64,000 nt of DNA from Caenorhabditis remanei (taxonomy: Eukaryota; Nematoda; Chromadorea; Rhabditida; Rhabditidae), in contig NC_071333.1 in the NCBI RefSeq assembly GCF_010183535.1, positions 12,460,587 through 12,524,586 on the forward strand. The letters run 5' to 3'. A program made the translations under genes and the position numbers. Position 1 is the first letter of the stretch. The number at the start of each line of letters is the position of its first letter. Below the pieces are notes generated by a model. It had not been told where the DNA came from. It was given only the letters and a program-made list of their open reading frames with translations, and made no database searches. This document shows positions 37,600-50,300 of this stretch, piece by piece.

Positions 37600-40500
37600 C
37601 AAGTTTCCACCGTAAACGTAATCTGATGATATTACGCTGGCAAGAAATTCAAAATAAGAAAAAAAACTATGTAGCGTTTGGATTGTGAAAGAACAACACG
37701 TATAGTGAGCATAAAAGAAAGATGTTGTATTCGAATGATGTTTTGAAGAAAAGGGGCGGAGTCTAAAATAATGATTCTGCCCGAGAAGGGCAGGCGAGAG
37801 GAGAAATTTTTAATTAAAGCTCAACGACTGTTTTTTGTTTCGAAAGTTTTTCATCGGGGGTAAAATGAAATCTAACAAAGCATTCGAAACCAGTTTGAGT
37901 TCGTGATTTTTGTATATGCGGATAAGAAAAGAATCAATTACTCTAACTTTCGCTGAAGATAATACTGGGAAACGGTAAGATGGGAAAAGATAAATTTTGA
38001 AACATTTTGCTTTGAATTAGAAGATATCGCCCAATTAGAAGAAGATATTAGAAGAAGATATTCTCAAATATTGAAATAAGCTAAAGGAATAAAACAAGAC
38101 CGCCCGTACAGGTAAAGCATTTGATGATATTTCAACGTTATTGGTTCTTGTTTCATCCTTTGAAAAAATATTTAAGACACATTCTCTGTGAAACTCGAGC
38201 ACCGAGCTGTTATCCACTGTACAGAAAAAAGTCAAACCGGTTTTTATGAGTTGGTATTATGCATAGGTGGTACCTAGACAACTAATAACACATTGGTCCA
38301 TATTCCATTTGGCTCCGCCCCCTACCGTCTAAAATAGCCCCTATGAAGGGTGAAAATTCTTTTAAAAAATCTGTAAGTTTTTTCGATTAAATTTTGACAG
38401 GAAACAATGAAAAACATTATTTTGAGCACTTTTTATGTTCAAACCATATTTTTATCGCTTCATTTTCACCGAGAAAAAATGTCATTTTTGTAAAATTTTC
38501 GGAATTTTTTCAAACTTTTGCTTCTATCCCAAAAAAACATTATTTGTTTAGATGAGATCTTTTCAGATTCGGAATCCGCAGCTTTTTTGAAAATCACCTT
38601 GTCAGTTTTCAGTGTTCCAACCGGAAAAAATTCCATCAACTTCGAGAGGCGGGGATCAAACCGAATGAGCTGAAATTTTGGGAATGAATAGATCACATAT
38701 GGTGTAGTATTCGGACAAAATCTCAAACGATTTGGCGACATTGAATTTTTGCTTCATGAGCTTCATGACTTCAGGGGTACGTTGAAATTTTTCAAAAAAA
38801 TTGCATATTTTGCTCTGTAGCAAAAATAGGTACCCCGAGATTTTTGACCGGACATTGCCTATATTACTTCAAATTTTATATAGATTCCGAATCTGAAAAG
38901 ATCTCATCTAAACAAATAATGTTCTTTTGGGATAGAAGCAAAAGTTTGAAAAAATTCCGAAAATTTTACAAAAATGACATTTTTTCTCGGTGAAAATGAA
39001 GCGATAAAAATATGGTTTGAACATAAAAAGTGCTCAAAATAATGTTTTTTATTGTTTCCTGTCAAAATTTAATCGAAAAAACTTACAGATTTTTTAAAAG
39101 AATTTTCACCCTTCATAGGGGCTATTTTAGACGGTAGGGGGCGGAGCCAAATGGAATATGGACCAATGTGTTATTAGTTGTCTAGGTACCACCTATGCAT
39201 AATACCAACTCATAAAAACCTTTTTGACTTTTTTCTGTACATCGCCACGCTCGAGATTCACAGAGAGTGTGTCTTAATTATTTGAAAATATATATTGCTC
39301 CATGCGCTAGTCTCAAAAAGTGTCATATTGCTTCATCAAAATGTAATACCATGATATACTAATGCAGTTCTACGAATGTTGTATGTTTATCACTTCGTCT
39401 AGATATCTTCTACTGAAAATTTCCAGCCAGTATCGCTTTGCCCTGCCCAAAACCCATCTTTCATTAGGTAACAGGGAACAAGGCAAGACCACCCTTACAG
39501 AAAACTCACAAGCTGTTATTGAGATACAGCGAATAACAATCAACTACAGACAGACGATATCTGACAAACATCAAATTTAGCTGCTCGTGAAAACAACCGA
39601 CAAGACCGTATTATTTCTTATTTTAAATAATTTTCAGGTTGCCGCCAAAAAAAAACGAAAACAGCGCTCATATTTCAGGCGGGAAATATCTGTTTTTGAA
39701 GAAGGAATTTGGGCAGAAAAAGTAAGCGATAACGTCACTATGAGAGGTGTTCTATAAAAAAAAATATGGTGTTTAAATTCATCTTACAACTGAACAATTT
39801 ATCTGAAACATTCAGACAGCTAAAAAGCGAAAACCTTTGCATCTGAATGGTGACTGACTTTAATCATTCGAAGAAAAGGAAATGATTGAGAAGCGGCTGA
39901 AAATAGTGAAAATGACTCTACGTGGGTTTCCCGCAACCACAGGTGAAGTAAAAGGGAAACCCCTTTTTTCAGAACGACATCTGTACATTGTACAGCTACG
40001 ACGAATACTTGAAATAATGAGTAATATTTCCGTTCAGGCGGATAAAAACCATTCTTTGATAAGAATTTGCGAAATATGAAAAATAAAAAATGTTTTATAT
40101 AGAACAGGTGACATCATCCTTTAACATTTTGTATTAAAACTCACAAACATTTTAGTTATACTGGACAGGTACTAGTAAGAACATATGTCAAAATGAAAAA
40201 GTTATTATACTCTTCAGTTGCATCAGGTGTATTCGAAACGACATCTGAAATGACATCAATCCTTGCAATTTTTCAATTGAAATACACAATGCCTGATTTA
40301 CATCTAACATCAACCAAAATTACATTTTCTTCATAGTAATCTTTGTATGTGCGGATGCAATGTAATGATTCAAAATGAATCAAATCAGCGTGAACGCTTT
40401 TTGCTAGACTAATAACTCAAGTGCGCTTTGAAATCAAATTTGCATCTCTCAACCGAAAGGAGAGTGTAAAGAAAATGGCGGCAGAAACTGATTGAGATCG

Positions 40501-42323
40501 AGAGCTCTCAGCATGTGCACTGGAACCAGAAGCGCCCCATAAACGTTGAATGTGGTCGTTACCCACAATCTGGAAGCAATTCCGAAAAACTCATTCGAGG
40601 AAACAATATCACCCGCAGTGTATTATTTGCTACCAGGACGACGGAATACTAGTCGTCATAACTTATTCAGCTCCACTCATATCAATTATTTTTATGTGTA
40701 ACTGAAAGTTGTTAGAATAATGGTTACCGAAGGTTACGGTATATAATTATGTGTAAGGAGAACTACGCAACCAAAAATACATTCAGATTTATGTGGTCAC
40801 ATGATTTTTCCCTACCAGCCGGTCTAATAGGTGAGTACCCAATCAAACAACAATAGCAGTTATTATTTTTCAGAATAATAACTCTCAACTCACTGAACAC
40901 GTGTTCGGGTTTTGATGGTAATGTCAATAAATTACGAAGAGAATAACTTGAGTTTTGAGAAATTGAAGAAAAATAGATATACAGTTTTATAAAATTGGAA
41001 TTCAGAGAATGAAGAAGGTTTTCAGAAATGAGAGGCTTGATTTAAATTCTTACATACGATTGTGGCATTTGAGAATTCGGGAAGATTGAAAAAGGGGAAT
41101 GTGCATACTGCAAAAAAATTTTCCTAATCCTCCAATCTCCAAACAAAATTATCTTGAAAAGTAGCTATACTTTTGAGACAGAACGTACTCTGATTATTTT
41201 TGAAAGTTAAGCTGAAATCTAATAAGGCTTCCCGCCATAACAGCAGAAGGAATAAAAATCACCTGGACAAAACGGCATGCTGTCAACAACTATGCCATAA
41301 AAATTATACATTTAGAACTTTTTTCTTTTTCTCTATCTTTCATCCTCACTTTTTGTTCGAGATGTAATTTCCGGGCTCATCAAAAAAAGAGGTCAATTTA
41401 TTCATAAAAATAACGATGAACTATGCATATTCTACGTTTTCTGTTTTTCCCTCTCGTTTTTTGTGTTTCTTTCAACTCTCATTAATTAAACTAAAAGTGA
41501 TAGATGAGAAAACCCTTTTTTATGCATACAAAGACGTTTTTGTGTCAGCACGGTGATCCAATGAATAATCTTAATATCTATTTCATACCAAATTAAGAAG
41601 AGACCAATTTTTTAGAATTGGAAAATTGGGAACAAAAGTACAAAATGCATAATAGCTCGTTCCACTTGAAACATCGAGAAAACATAATTGTAGTCTTCAG
41701 AATCGTCCATCAAAACACGTTCAGAATGGCTTAAAGGGTGAGGGGTGTGTTCAACGGAAAAGCAATCAAAAGATTAAAAGGTTCAAAACGGAAAAGCGAT
41801 TTTGAAAGAGTTGATTGAAAAATTTCGAAATAATTCGAAGTTTTATTGGGATTTGCTCCAGATGACGGAGCAGTTAAACGTAGTCCGGTGGATTTTTGAA
41901 ATCAATAAAATATTTATTTAGAATTATTATTTTCATCGTCATAAAAACAATTCAAAACTTTCAGTACCGGATATTCAAACTTTACAAGACAGGGATGGGA
42001 AACATTCTTCACTCGGGTTCTGTACCGGACCATCATAAATCAATACAATTGAAAAAGAAAAATGAAAAAAAAGTAAACGAACAGAACCCAATTACTCGTG
42101 GGAATTTTCGCTCAACGTTGAGCTTCATTACAGATCGATAGTTTTTTGGAGAGAAATAAGAAGACAGTTGATAGGGGATACAGACTAATTTCTCAGAATA
42201 GCAGAAAAAAATGTGGGATGTTACACGTAAATGAAATATGGATTTCTAGGAAAATCTAGGAAAAAAGCAAATGCGGCAAGGTTTTGAAAAATTTGTAGTA
42301 ATCATTGTATATTTGAAATCTGG
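37600..42323. other. Gene-free region around a large inverted repeat
   Basis: Apart from the inverted repeat at 38.2-39.3 kb, this is AT-rich non-coding DNA. Short ORFs near 39362 and 39882 (+) lack splice or domain support. The 3' flank of the GPCR gene lies in the last few hundred bases. Confidence 0.45.
38159..39285. repeat. Large inverted repeat with arms of about 400 bp
   Basis: The left arm (about 38159-38575) and right arm (about 38883-39285) are near-identical reverse complements. The match is weaker at the outer ends and very high within, for example across GGCTCCGCCCCCTACCGTC. The unique centre is about 310 bases. No ORF looks like a transposase and no target duplication is evident. 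RNA across it would form a very long hairpin. It is unlike the 6.3-7.2 kb element in sequence. Confidence 0.85.
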
Positions 42324-45220
42324 TTACAATATAATATTGGACACGGCATTGAATGTGACTAGTGCATTCACAAATTGGAAGTTCGTCAAATATTGCGAAA
42401 TGATTACTGAAGACGTGATTGCAAGAATGCAGTATGGAGCCCAGAAGACAAGATTAAGTGAGAGCATAATGAACGCCTGAAAAACAAATCAAAAAGATAG
42501 GAAATAATCTTCTGGTATACCTTCCACCGTGCATTTCTGCGGGCAGTATCTACAGTAACGACCCAAAGTGTGTTGGACCGAGAACTTGCAGGAGCACTTT
42601 GTCGTCGAACTGAAAATTAACTAAATGAACACAGTTTTTTCTCGGAAAAAGGCTTTGTATGGTTCGTTTTCAAACCAAAACAAAGTCCTTTTCAGGAACG
42701 GACATATGAACAAAGCTTCTAGGGAAAGGTAAAATACTGAATAATAGGGAACAGAAATACCCATGCATGAGATTTTGGGATGGTTTGACGTGATTTACGC
42801 TTTTAATAATGTATTTGTTAACATAATCAGGTCTTATGCTTTTTTTTCAGTTCCCATGCTGATAACGTCGACATGCTGGATTCACTGATTCCATTTATTC
42901 CTAATTCTACCTTCGCCCTGTTTCAATTTTGATAATCGCAGCTCTGTTTTATGTCCGTTGAAATGAACAGAACCTTCTGATCCGTTGTGAAATAGATCCA
43001 GCAACAAATTCCAAACTCGTTGAAAACATCCCTGAAGCTTTGTCTGTGGTTCCGGTTCCGGCGGCACTTCGGGTCTCGTGGCTGCTATAAAAATGTCATG
43101 CTTAAAAAATGACGGCATTTAATTGATTAGTACCAGTCGCTGAGCCATTTTCATCAAGACACACAGTTAAACTAGATGAGTTCTTCATTCTCATTGGAAC
43201 ATCCACCGACGCAGCTCTCCTCCGTTCCATATCGCCTATAATTGGGCATAAGTTATTAAAAGTGTATGTGGGTTGATACTCTACAACATAAAAAAAACAA
43301 AAGAGAACCAAACACTCACAGCTTTTACCTTCCGGGGCTATATTCTGAAACCGTTTGGACCGGGATGGTACCCGAACCATCAGGTTGTCAGATTCCTGTG
43401 TAACGTTTGACTCAATCGGAGAATCGCGTTGTCTAGCACTCTTACAGCAACAGAATCTGAAAGATATTTTGTTTTTGTAAACGACACTGAAATGGGATTC
43501 CAAATATCTTTAAGTTTCACTTACATATCCTTGATTATATCCGATAAACTGACAAATCTTCCCTTCGATGCTCCTTTCAGAATGTATAAGATCAATGTGT
43601 AACATATCAACTCTAACGCATAAGGCATCACACAAATAGTCGCCAGATGTAAAACATTATAAAGCTGAAAATGATCATTTGATTTTGAAACAATCTTTCA
43701 TCCCTTATTGCTCACTCTTTCCAGATAAAGCCAATTTCTGTTGTTAGTGTGAAGCTCTTCTATCGTGAATCCTGGCTCAGACGGAAAATCTTCTTTTGCA
43801 TACTGAAAATAGATAATATTTGTTTTAACAAGTTTCATTAACTTGGATGATAGAACTCTCCAACTGCAATACCAAGACTTCCTGCTTTCCATTCACCAAT
43901 TTTTTTGCACTTTTTATTCTACCACTCAACTTTTTTTCCAAAGAACCGAAAAAAACACTAGTCTCCAGACCCCCAACTTTTTCCTTTTGAAAGTCTTTCC
44001 TGCTACTCTTACGTTGACCTAATCAACAAAAAATGAGACACGCTTCAGTGGAGAGCGAAATTAGTAAGAAACCTTCTTCTTCTAGATTTTCACGTCCGCC
44101 CCCACCTTTAATGTTCCGTTCTCATAAAAATAGAGAGGCGATTTGCTGGCCAACTCTTGTTGCATATATTTGTACTGTTCCAGAAGCTCCAATCGGTCAT
44201 AGAAGTCAACACGGTGTTCGGTCCTACAATGTTTACTTTGCTAATACATTTTGTTTTCAATATCGGATACCAAATAGAGATGCATTGCGGATATCCTTGT
44301 GGAGTAGTTTTCTGGCGGAACAACATCAATTGCGGCCCAGCACAAACAAGAGCCAAAATCCAAGCCGCCGCTAATGATAACCTTGTGTTGTATTGTCGCT
44401 TTTTGATCTAAAAATCAAGTCTAGGAATAATAATGAGTTAGATTTCAGATTACATTTCTGGTCACTCGGTTCATTTTCGCAGTGATCAACAAACGATCGG
44501 CTGCTACGAGTACTTGCATGTTGGCAGTCAAATGAAATCCAAAAGTTGAGATAAATTTGAATAATCTGCATCCGATATCTCCACCGAACCACTTAAAATA
44601 AAAATTAAAAATTCTATAAATTAAAAAACGAAACTAACCCAATAAGAATGAATCCAAGCAAACTGAGTCGGCGCATAGATGAATAAGACGATGCAATCAG
44701 CAACAGATAAACTGATTTTATAAGAGAACAGTCGAGCAGCAAGAACGAGATGTTGACGAGAAGATCGTGATCTGAAACGCGGACAATGTTTGAATATTCC
44801 AGATAAAAAATATCACTAGACATGAACAACACTACGGGGAATAAGGATATGGGACGGGGACGTATAATGTGGGTCTGAAACAACTATGAAGCGGTGTGAC
44901 TCTATTTAAAGCTTTCTCACATCAAATAACCAATGTTTCCCTTCTCACCTTGTCAATCTGAAAGTGTTATTAAGAGAAACTGTTCACTATTTCAAAAAAC
45001 CCAAATGACCACATTACAATAAAAAGTTTCTTCAAACCCACCTTGCCAGCCGAACCACTGTAAAAATAAATGCAGGTAGTCCGACACAGAACGCAATACC
45101 ATACATCCATAGTTCTAGCTGTAAAATATGAATTTAAAATTCAGTCATTTGATATTTTGATACCGTATAACTGAAGCTTAACTCGACTCGTTGAGTTTCC
45201 TGTTGTGTTGCCTCGCTCAT
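42324..45220 (-). CDS. GnRH/AKH-receptor-like class A GPCR
   Basis: Fourteen exons (45164-45220, 45042-45118, 44949-44957, 44639-44771, 44454-44591, 44271-44407, 44106-44223, 43716-43802, 43525-43664, 43329-43456, 43134-43235, 42911-43084, 42521-42609, 42324-42476) keep frame for 513 aa. Landmarks: TM1 FCVGLPAFIFTVVRLA; TM2 SVADCIVLFIYAPTQFAWI; WWFGGDIGCRLFKF before TM3; TM3 end VAADRLLIT with a DRL motif; TM4 LAAAWILALVCAGPQ; TM5 LATICVMPYALELICYTLIL; ARRNARWK then TM6 VFWAPYCILAI; TM7 LVTFNAVSNII. These fit the worm GnRH/AKH receptor family, which couples peptide ligands to G proteins at the plasma membrane. The second extracellular loop (about 85 aa) and third intracellular loop (about 180 aa) are unusually long. 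The frame stops inside or at the end of TM7 with no NPxxY, so one more exon may be missing. I recall gnrr-4 as a possible orthologue but cannot confirm it. Confidence 0.92.
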
Positions 45221-46847
45221 TGTATACGATACTTCACAATAGTTACTTGGTATGGATTATCAGAATGACATTCACCCTGCAAAAAAATTAGTCTTAATAT
45301 AACACAAAGATTCTAAAACGGAAGAAGGAATGATCGAATTGGAAGTTTTAGAGAATAAAATAAGATTCTGATTTGATTTTGATTTCTACTAACAAAAATT
45401 CAGCAGATAATAAAAGGGTATGATGATGTGAATTAGAGAAGTGCGGAGTATTGCGTGCGTCTGCATAATTGTTGGTTGGAAAATTGGTATCAACTCGTAC
45501 AAATCGCGCACTTAGATTTTAGATCAGAAGTTTTCCTAAATAAAAATTATATAGTCGAAAATTTTTTTGAGAAAATCGCAACATGGAAAACAAGAATGCT
45601 GGCTTTCCTTTTCATTTTAGGGAAATCGAAAGGAATGTTTCTATGGAGGTTCTTTTTTTTCTCCATAGATTCGTAGCAATGCTAGGTAACGGTTCTAAAT
45701 ACAAGCAGAAAAATTATTTCCATGTCTAAAATTTTCAGATGACTGAAAATGACAAATGACTAACCAGAACATTAGGTCCCCTCATGCTTTCTATATTAGA
45801 CCTGGGTCTGTCTAGAGTAAAAAGGAACTAAAGAGACAATTGAATGAAAGGAAATATAAAAGTGGGGAGTAGGAAGATTGTCCCCGAGACACGAGGTGTG
45901 CTCCGGTTCAAACTGATATAACATAATTCATTTTGAAGAAGAACAACAAGAAAGAAAGCAGTCACACAAACAGATAAAAAAAAATAAGAAGAGAATTTTG
46001 ATATAAAAAGAAAAGTGATGTTGGAAAAGGTTTGGCACAGAATACATGAAAAATAACAGAGTGAGGTAATAAAAAATTGAATAGATAAAAGTTGAAAGCC
46101 AAGAATAAAAATATGTTACGTCTTCGTATTCTTCTGTGACCCAAGAAGCCGAAAATGAGAATGAGAACAATGAAAAAAAGGGCGAGCATGACGAGAAAGT
46201 TTTCCTTTTTATTTTGCGATGACGCCTTTGAAATTAAACGCATCCGGCTCAAAAAAAAGAGCACTGACTGTGTACCCTTTGCCTCGCAGAATAATTATGA
46301 CCATGCTCTCAAAAAGAAAGAAGCAAGCACGAAACTATTTTTCCTTGCTTCCTCCGCCTCTTTTCTTTTTTCTTTAACGAGGTTAATTTAGGGAGCCGAG
46401 AGGAAAAGAGAAACGTCTTTGTGATGAAATGAGCTTTCAGGATCGCGATTTTCTTTTCGTTTGCTTTTTTTGGGAAAAAAATGAATAGCGGAAATTAGAA
46501 AAAAAAAAGAGAAAGAAAGAAAAATGGCTCTAAGAAGCCGATTACGGTAGATTGATGAGAATGGGTACGGATTTAGGTGTGAAAATACTAAAGGAAATTG
46601 GGTGTGGGATTAGAGAAAAAACTATTTGCATAAATTAACCAGATGGGAGAAAAGAAAAGAAGAAAGGGGAAAAGAATTTCGCCGCTTTTTCGGGAAGAGG
46701 AAATGCCGTGAGTGAGTTGAAGAATTGAATTGGACGATCAAAAAGCAAAAAAAGTGAAGATGAGTTTTTTTGACTTCCTAGTTTAAAAATTTGTTTATGG
46801 AACCTCTGTATTATTCAGAAACCATAACTTCACAGTTGTGTCTTTCC

Positions 46848-47101
46848 ATACTTGTCAAATCACGGGCCGGCCCGCAGGGCCCGCAGCAAAAAATTATTTT
46901 TGAAAAATAGAATTGAAAGTCTTGGAAATTAAATTTTTCGTCGGTTTATACTAAATCAAGGTCGGGGGATTTGATAAGACTACTTTCAAAAGCCTCCAGC
47001 AAGTTCTTGATCAAACGACGAAAAAAATTTTTCAATAGTTTGACGGGCCGAACGGGCCGGAAGATTTTTTTAGCGGGCCCGGCCCGGCCCGTGACAAGTA
47101 T
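46848..47101. mobile_element. GC-rich palindromic MITE with 10-bp target duplication
   Basis: Both ends read ATACTTGTCA followed by CACGGGCCGG-type sequence, in inverted orientation (CCGGCCCGTGACAAGTAT at the right end). The direct repeat GTGTCTTTCC occurs at 46838-46847 and again at 47102-47111, exactly abutting the element, so it is a 10-bp target-site duplication. The element is 254 bp and has no transposase. A duplication of this length is typical of Mutator-like elements, but the superfamily is inferred only from that. Confidence 0.85.
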
Positions 47102-47212
47102 GTGTCTTTCCAAAAGTTCAATTCTGTTTATTATTAGCAGCATCAGCAGTATTAGCAGCTTCTTACATTTTGATTCATTCTAATAAGAAGAAAATTTTAT
47201 GAAAAAAAAACC

Positions 47213-47362
47213 TTAAAAGTATATAATCTTTTTCTAGTTAAGATACAAAGAATTACGCCACGGGACCGCGCCTAGGCTCACAGGCCCATCTATGCGCACC
47301 TTCACATGACCGTCTCTCATAGACAGGCAGGAAGGCCCCGACAGGGAGAGAAACGAGAGGCG
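47213..47362 (+). repeat. Dispersed repeat, copy 1
   Basis: It starts AAAAGTATATAATC and runs through GCCTAGGCTCACAGGCCCAT and CCGTCTCTCATAGACAGG to GACAGGGAG. It is nearly identical to the copy at 52.3 kb, in the same orientation. About 140 bases further on both loci share CCGTATTAAAA, so the full element is probably longer here and internally deleted in the other copy. Function unknown. Confidence 0.8.
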
Positions 47363-50300
47363 GTTTTATACCCCCTACTAGGCGAGCAGCCGACATCTCA
47401 CAGGTTCCGTCATCCACTATGTTAATACATAGGGTGGGGGTGAGAGAGTGCAGGCAGTCGAGAGACGCAGCGCATAAGTTTGGATAGAGTGAAACCGTAT
47501 TAAAACTAATTTTCTGTTATTCGCTCAAATAATTGTTTCGAAAACGGTCGCTTTCTTCAGAGATGACTATCGAAACAAATCTGAATTCAGAAAATGTTAC
47601 ATTTTCATTTGTCATTTAATTGCAGTAAACTTCCGCATAGACGTTGTTTTACGTGATTTGCTAGGTGTGCAGACCGGCTGAAAATCCGAAAAAAAATAAG
47701 CTGCGGATCTTTGATATGAGGAGGTGTTAAAGACTTGTCGGAAATTCGAATTTTGGGAATCAAAAAACTGAATATTGAGAATTATTTATGTCTTGGTAAA
47801 GTTTAAGTGCGATTGATGTTTTGATACATCCGGAACATATCCGAAGATGATGCCTTTTCTGAGGTACAAAAAACTTGAATGATCAAGTAGAATATTTTTA
47901 CTTTGATTTCTCAAGAGAATCAAAGATAAATTGCACACTTCATTACCAAAATCATTTCATGGAACAAAAATAGCATTCTAGAGATCAAGCGGATCATGAG
48001 TCAGTGAAATTTGTACAAAGTTTTCGAGGCGGGTTCTTGACTAATCCCCATATTCGATATTTAGATAACAGGTGATGCGATAGGAATAAAAAAGCATTTG
48101 AAGTTCGAAGATAAACTATTTTTGGAAATAAACAGCTGCTTATTTCGAACTTTAAATACATTGTTTCAGTTTGAAAAAAATAAGAAAATTTGAAATTAGT
48201 TTCTGCTGACGCATCTGGTTTCCAGAAAGAAATGAAACAAAAATGTTGTCAGGTCATGGGAAAGTAAACAAACACAAAATCAAGAACCCATAGAACATAT
48301 TCTCAGATTCTCGTTTTCATCAAAAACTGAACTGAGAAAGCAGAAAGATGTTTCCGATTATTGGATTAAAAATCGAAGAAAATTGGTTAACCCTCAGATA
48401 TCTCAAAAATGAAAACTTTCTGATACAGAAATGAGTGGGATGCTATCTATAAGATTCATATTTTGATAATGTAGTGATAACGCGTGTGCAGATACAATGT
48501 TAATAACACGGGGGCAGGTATCACCTATAGTCAATGGGGAGAAGTTGTTGGCTCTACTCTCATTACGATCACCATATACTTAGACTGATGATTCATTCAA
48601 TTAGAGCAAGAGAAAGTAAAAAATAGAAAGATAGCGGTGGTTTTAGCATATTTCACTCAAAAAATAAGATGGGAGTCTATTAGTTTGTTTGATCCAACAG
48701 TTGGTGCATAGATAAAAGATCGAACCCGTGAAAATCGCGGGCGGCAACATTTTTTTCCAAAGAAAATAGTGATGTGATATGAGATGAGCAGTACAATTGA
48801 TTGTGGTCAATTAATCAAGCAGCGAGCAGGCTCGGTATCTGAATTCAGCGGTAGAGTTATTCATCATGAATATCACGGGGGTTGAAGGAAATATCCGTCT
48901 TTCTTTTTGCTCTTTTCAACTCTATCGCGTTTTTCGTCAGACAAAACACAATGCATAAGATTCCTTTTTCATTAATCTTCTTCCGGCATTGTTTTCCCAG
49001 CCAGGGGTCTGTGAATTTCAGGTTTTAAGCCAGACAGATGGTTGCAGAAAACAAACTTGGAGGATGACGAATCGATGGAAACAGAAAGTTGATGAGAACA
49101 TTGATAGTACAAGTTGAGGCTAGAATGACTAAAACCTTCGTCATGCTTGAGCTCGTAATAGACATTTTCATTGATAATAAAAGTAAATCTCATCATGAAT
49201 ATGCTTTCACTTTGAAACTTATCAACTCAAGGGCCATACGACATTTTAGAGAATAAAATTTCAAATTATGCACAAAACAGTTTCTCTACATTATATCATT
49301 CATGAATTCATCTTTTCCAAAACTGAAAAAATTAAGTGATATAAAATTAAAGACATCTGTGCTACAAGAAAAACACCCCCGTTTTTCGTCTAAAATGGTA
49401 GACAAAAAAAACAAAACTTTTTTTCCCAGAGCAACGTTTTGCATTCTAATGAAGTGACCAATGGGAAATTAGTGAGCAAACAGAGTTTTTTTCACATTAG
49501 ACATTTTCGCCTCCCAAGAAGCAAAATATAGGATTCTGAGTTATTATTCAGAAATTCTAAATCTTGGAGAGCAGAATTTTTAAGCTTCTGTCTCACTTCA
49601 AAAATTCAAATTTATTATATAAGCCGACTAGTAGGCGGGATTGAAAAGATGTAAATAATGTGTTGTCTGCTGAAACACCAAAAGTAGAAACATTTTGGCA
49701 ACAAAAAGAAAATGAATAATATTTGCTCTGGGAAATGAACAGAAGTTAGGATTGAAGGGGGTGGACAAGCTGTAAAAGTAAGACGGAAGGTTTATGAATC
49801 CCCAGACGACTTGCAACCCGAACTACAGGAACCAAATTCGTTTATTACGTATGCCGACAAAAAACGTTTCGCATACTGCCATTTCCTGCGCAAAAATGAT
49901 GGAAAGCACCATTGAGAGTTTGGACGATGCAAAGCTTGGCTCACACCTTTCGGTCCCTCAATCCTCCAGGGGAATATAGGAATGAGTCGTCAAAATTGGA
50001 AGGCGAGAAAGCAGTCTTTGTTAGAAGAAAAAAAGAGAGGCCTGGTTTAGGAGAAACAGAGCAAAGAAAACACAGAAAATGTATTGTGTTAGAAAAAAAG
50101 ACCAAAAAAGAGAGTAGTTCCCGCAGTGTAAAGGTATTATCATATATAACAACTATAGATCATTTTCGTGACAAGAGTGAAGGATGAAGCAGCGGACAGA
50201 ATGGAAAATATTTTTGAGAAAAAAATATATTTAAAATTAGACTAGAAGCCAGATTTGGCAAAATGTGGGTTGAAAAATTTTGCGGATTCGTGACATCGGC

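Noticed and set aside
44614..44883. 89-codon minus-strand ORF inside the GPCR gene
   Set aside because: The true reading here is another frame starting at 44771, which gives the TM2 motif SVADCIVLFIYAPTQ and joins in phase on both sides.
48700..48770. Box-B-like sequence on the minus strand (GGGTTCGATC)
   Set aside because: No box A at the right distance and no cloverleaf; not called as a tRNA.
48972..49196. 74-codon minus-strand ORF and an overlapping frame with a hydrophobic start
   Set aside because: No donor, acceptor, poly(A) signal or domain; two competing frames argue against coding.
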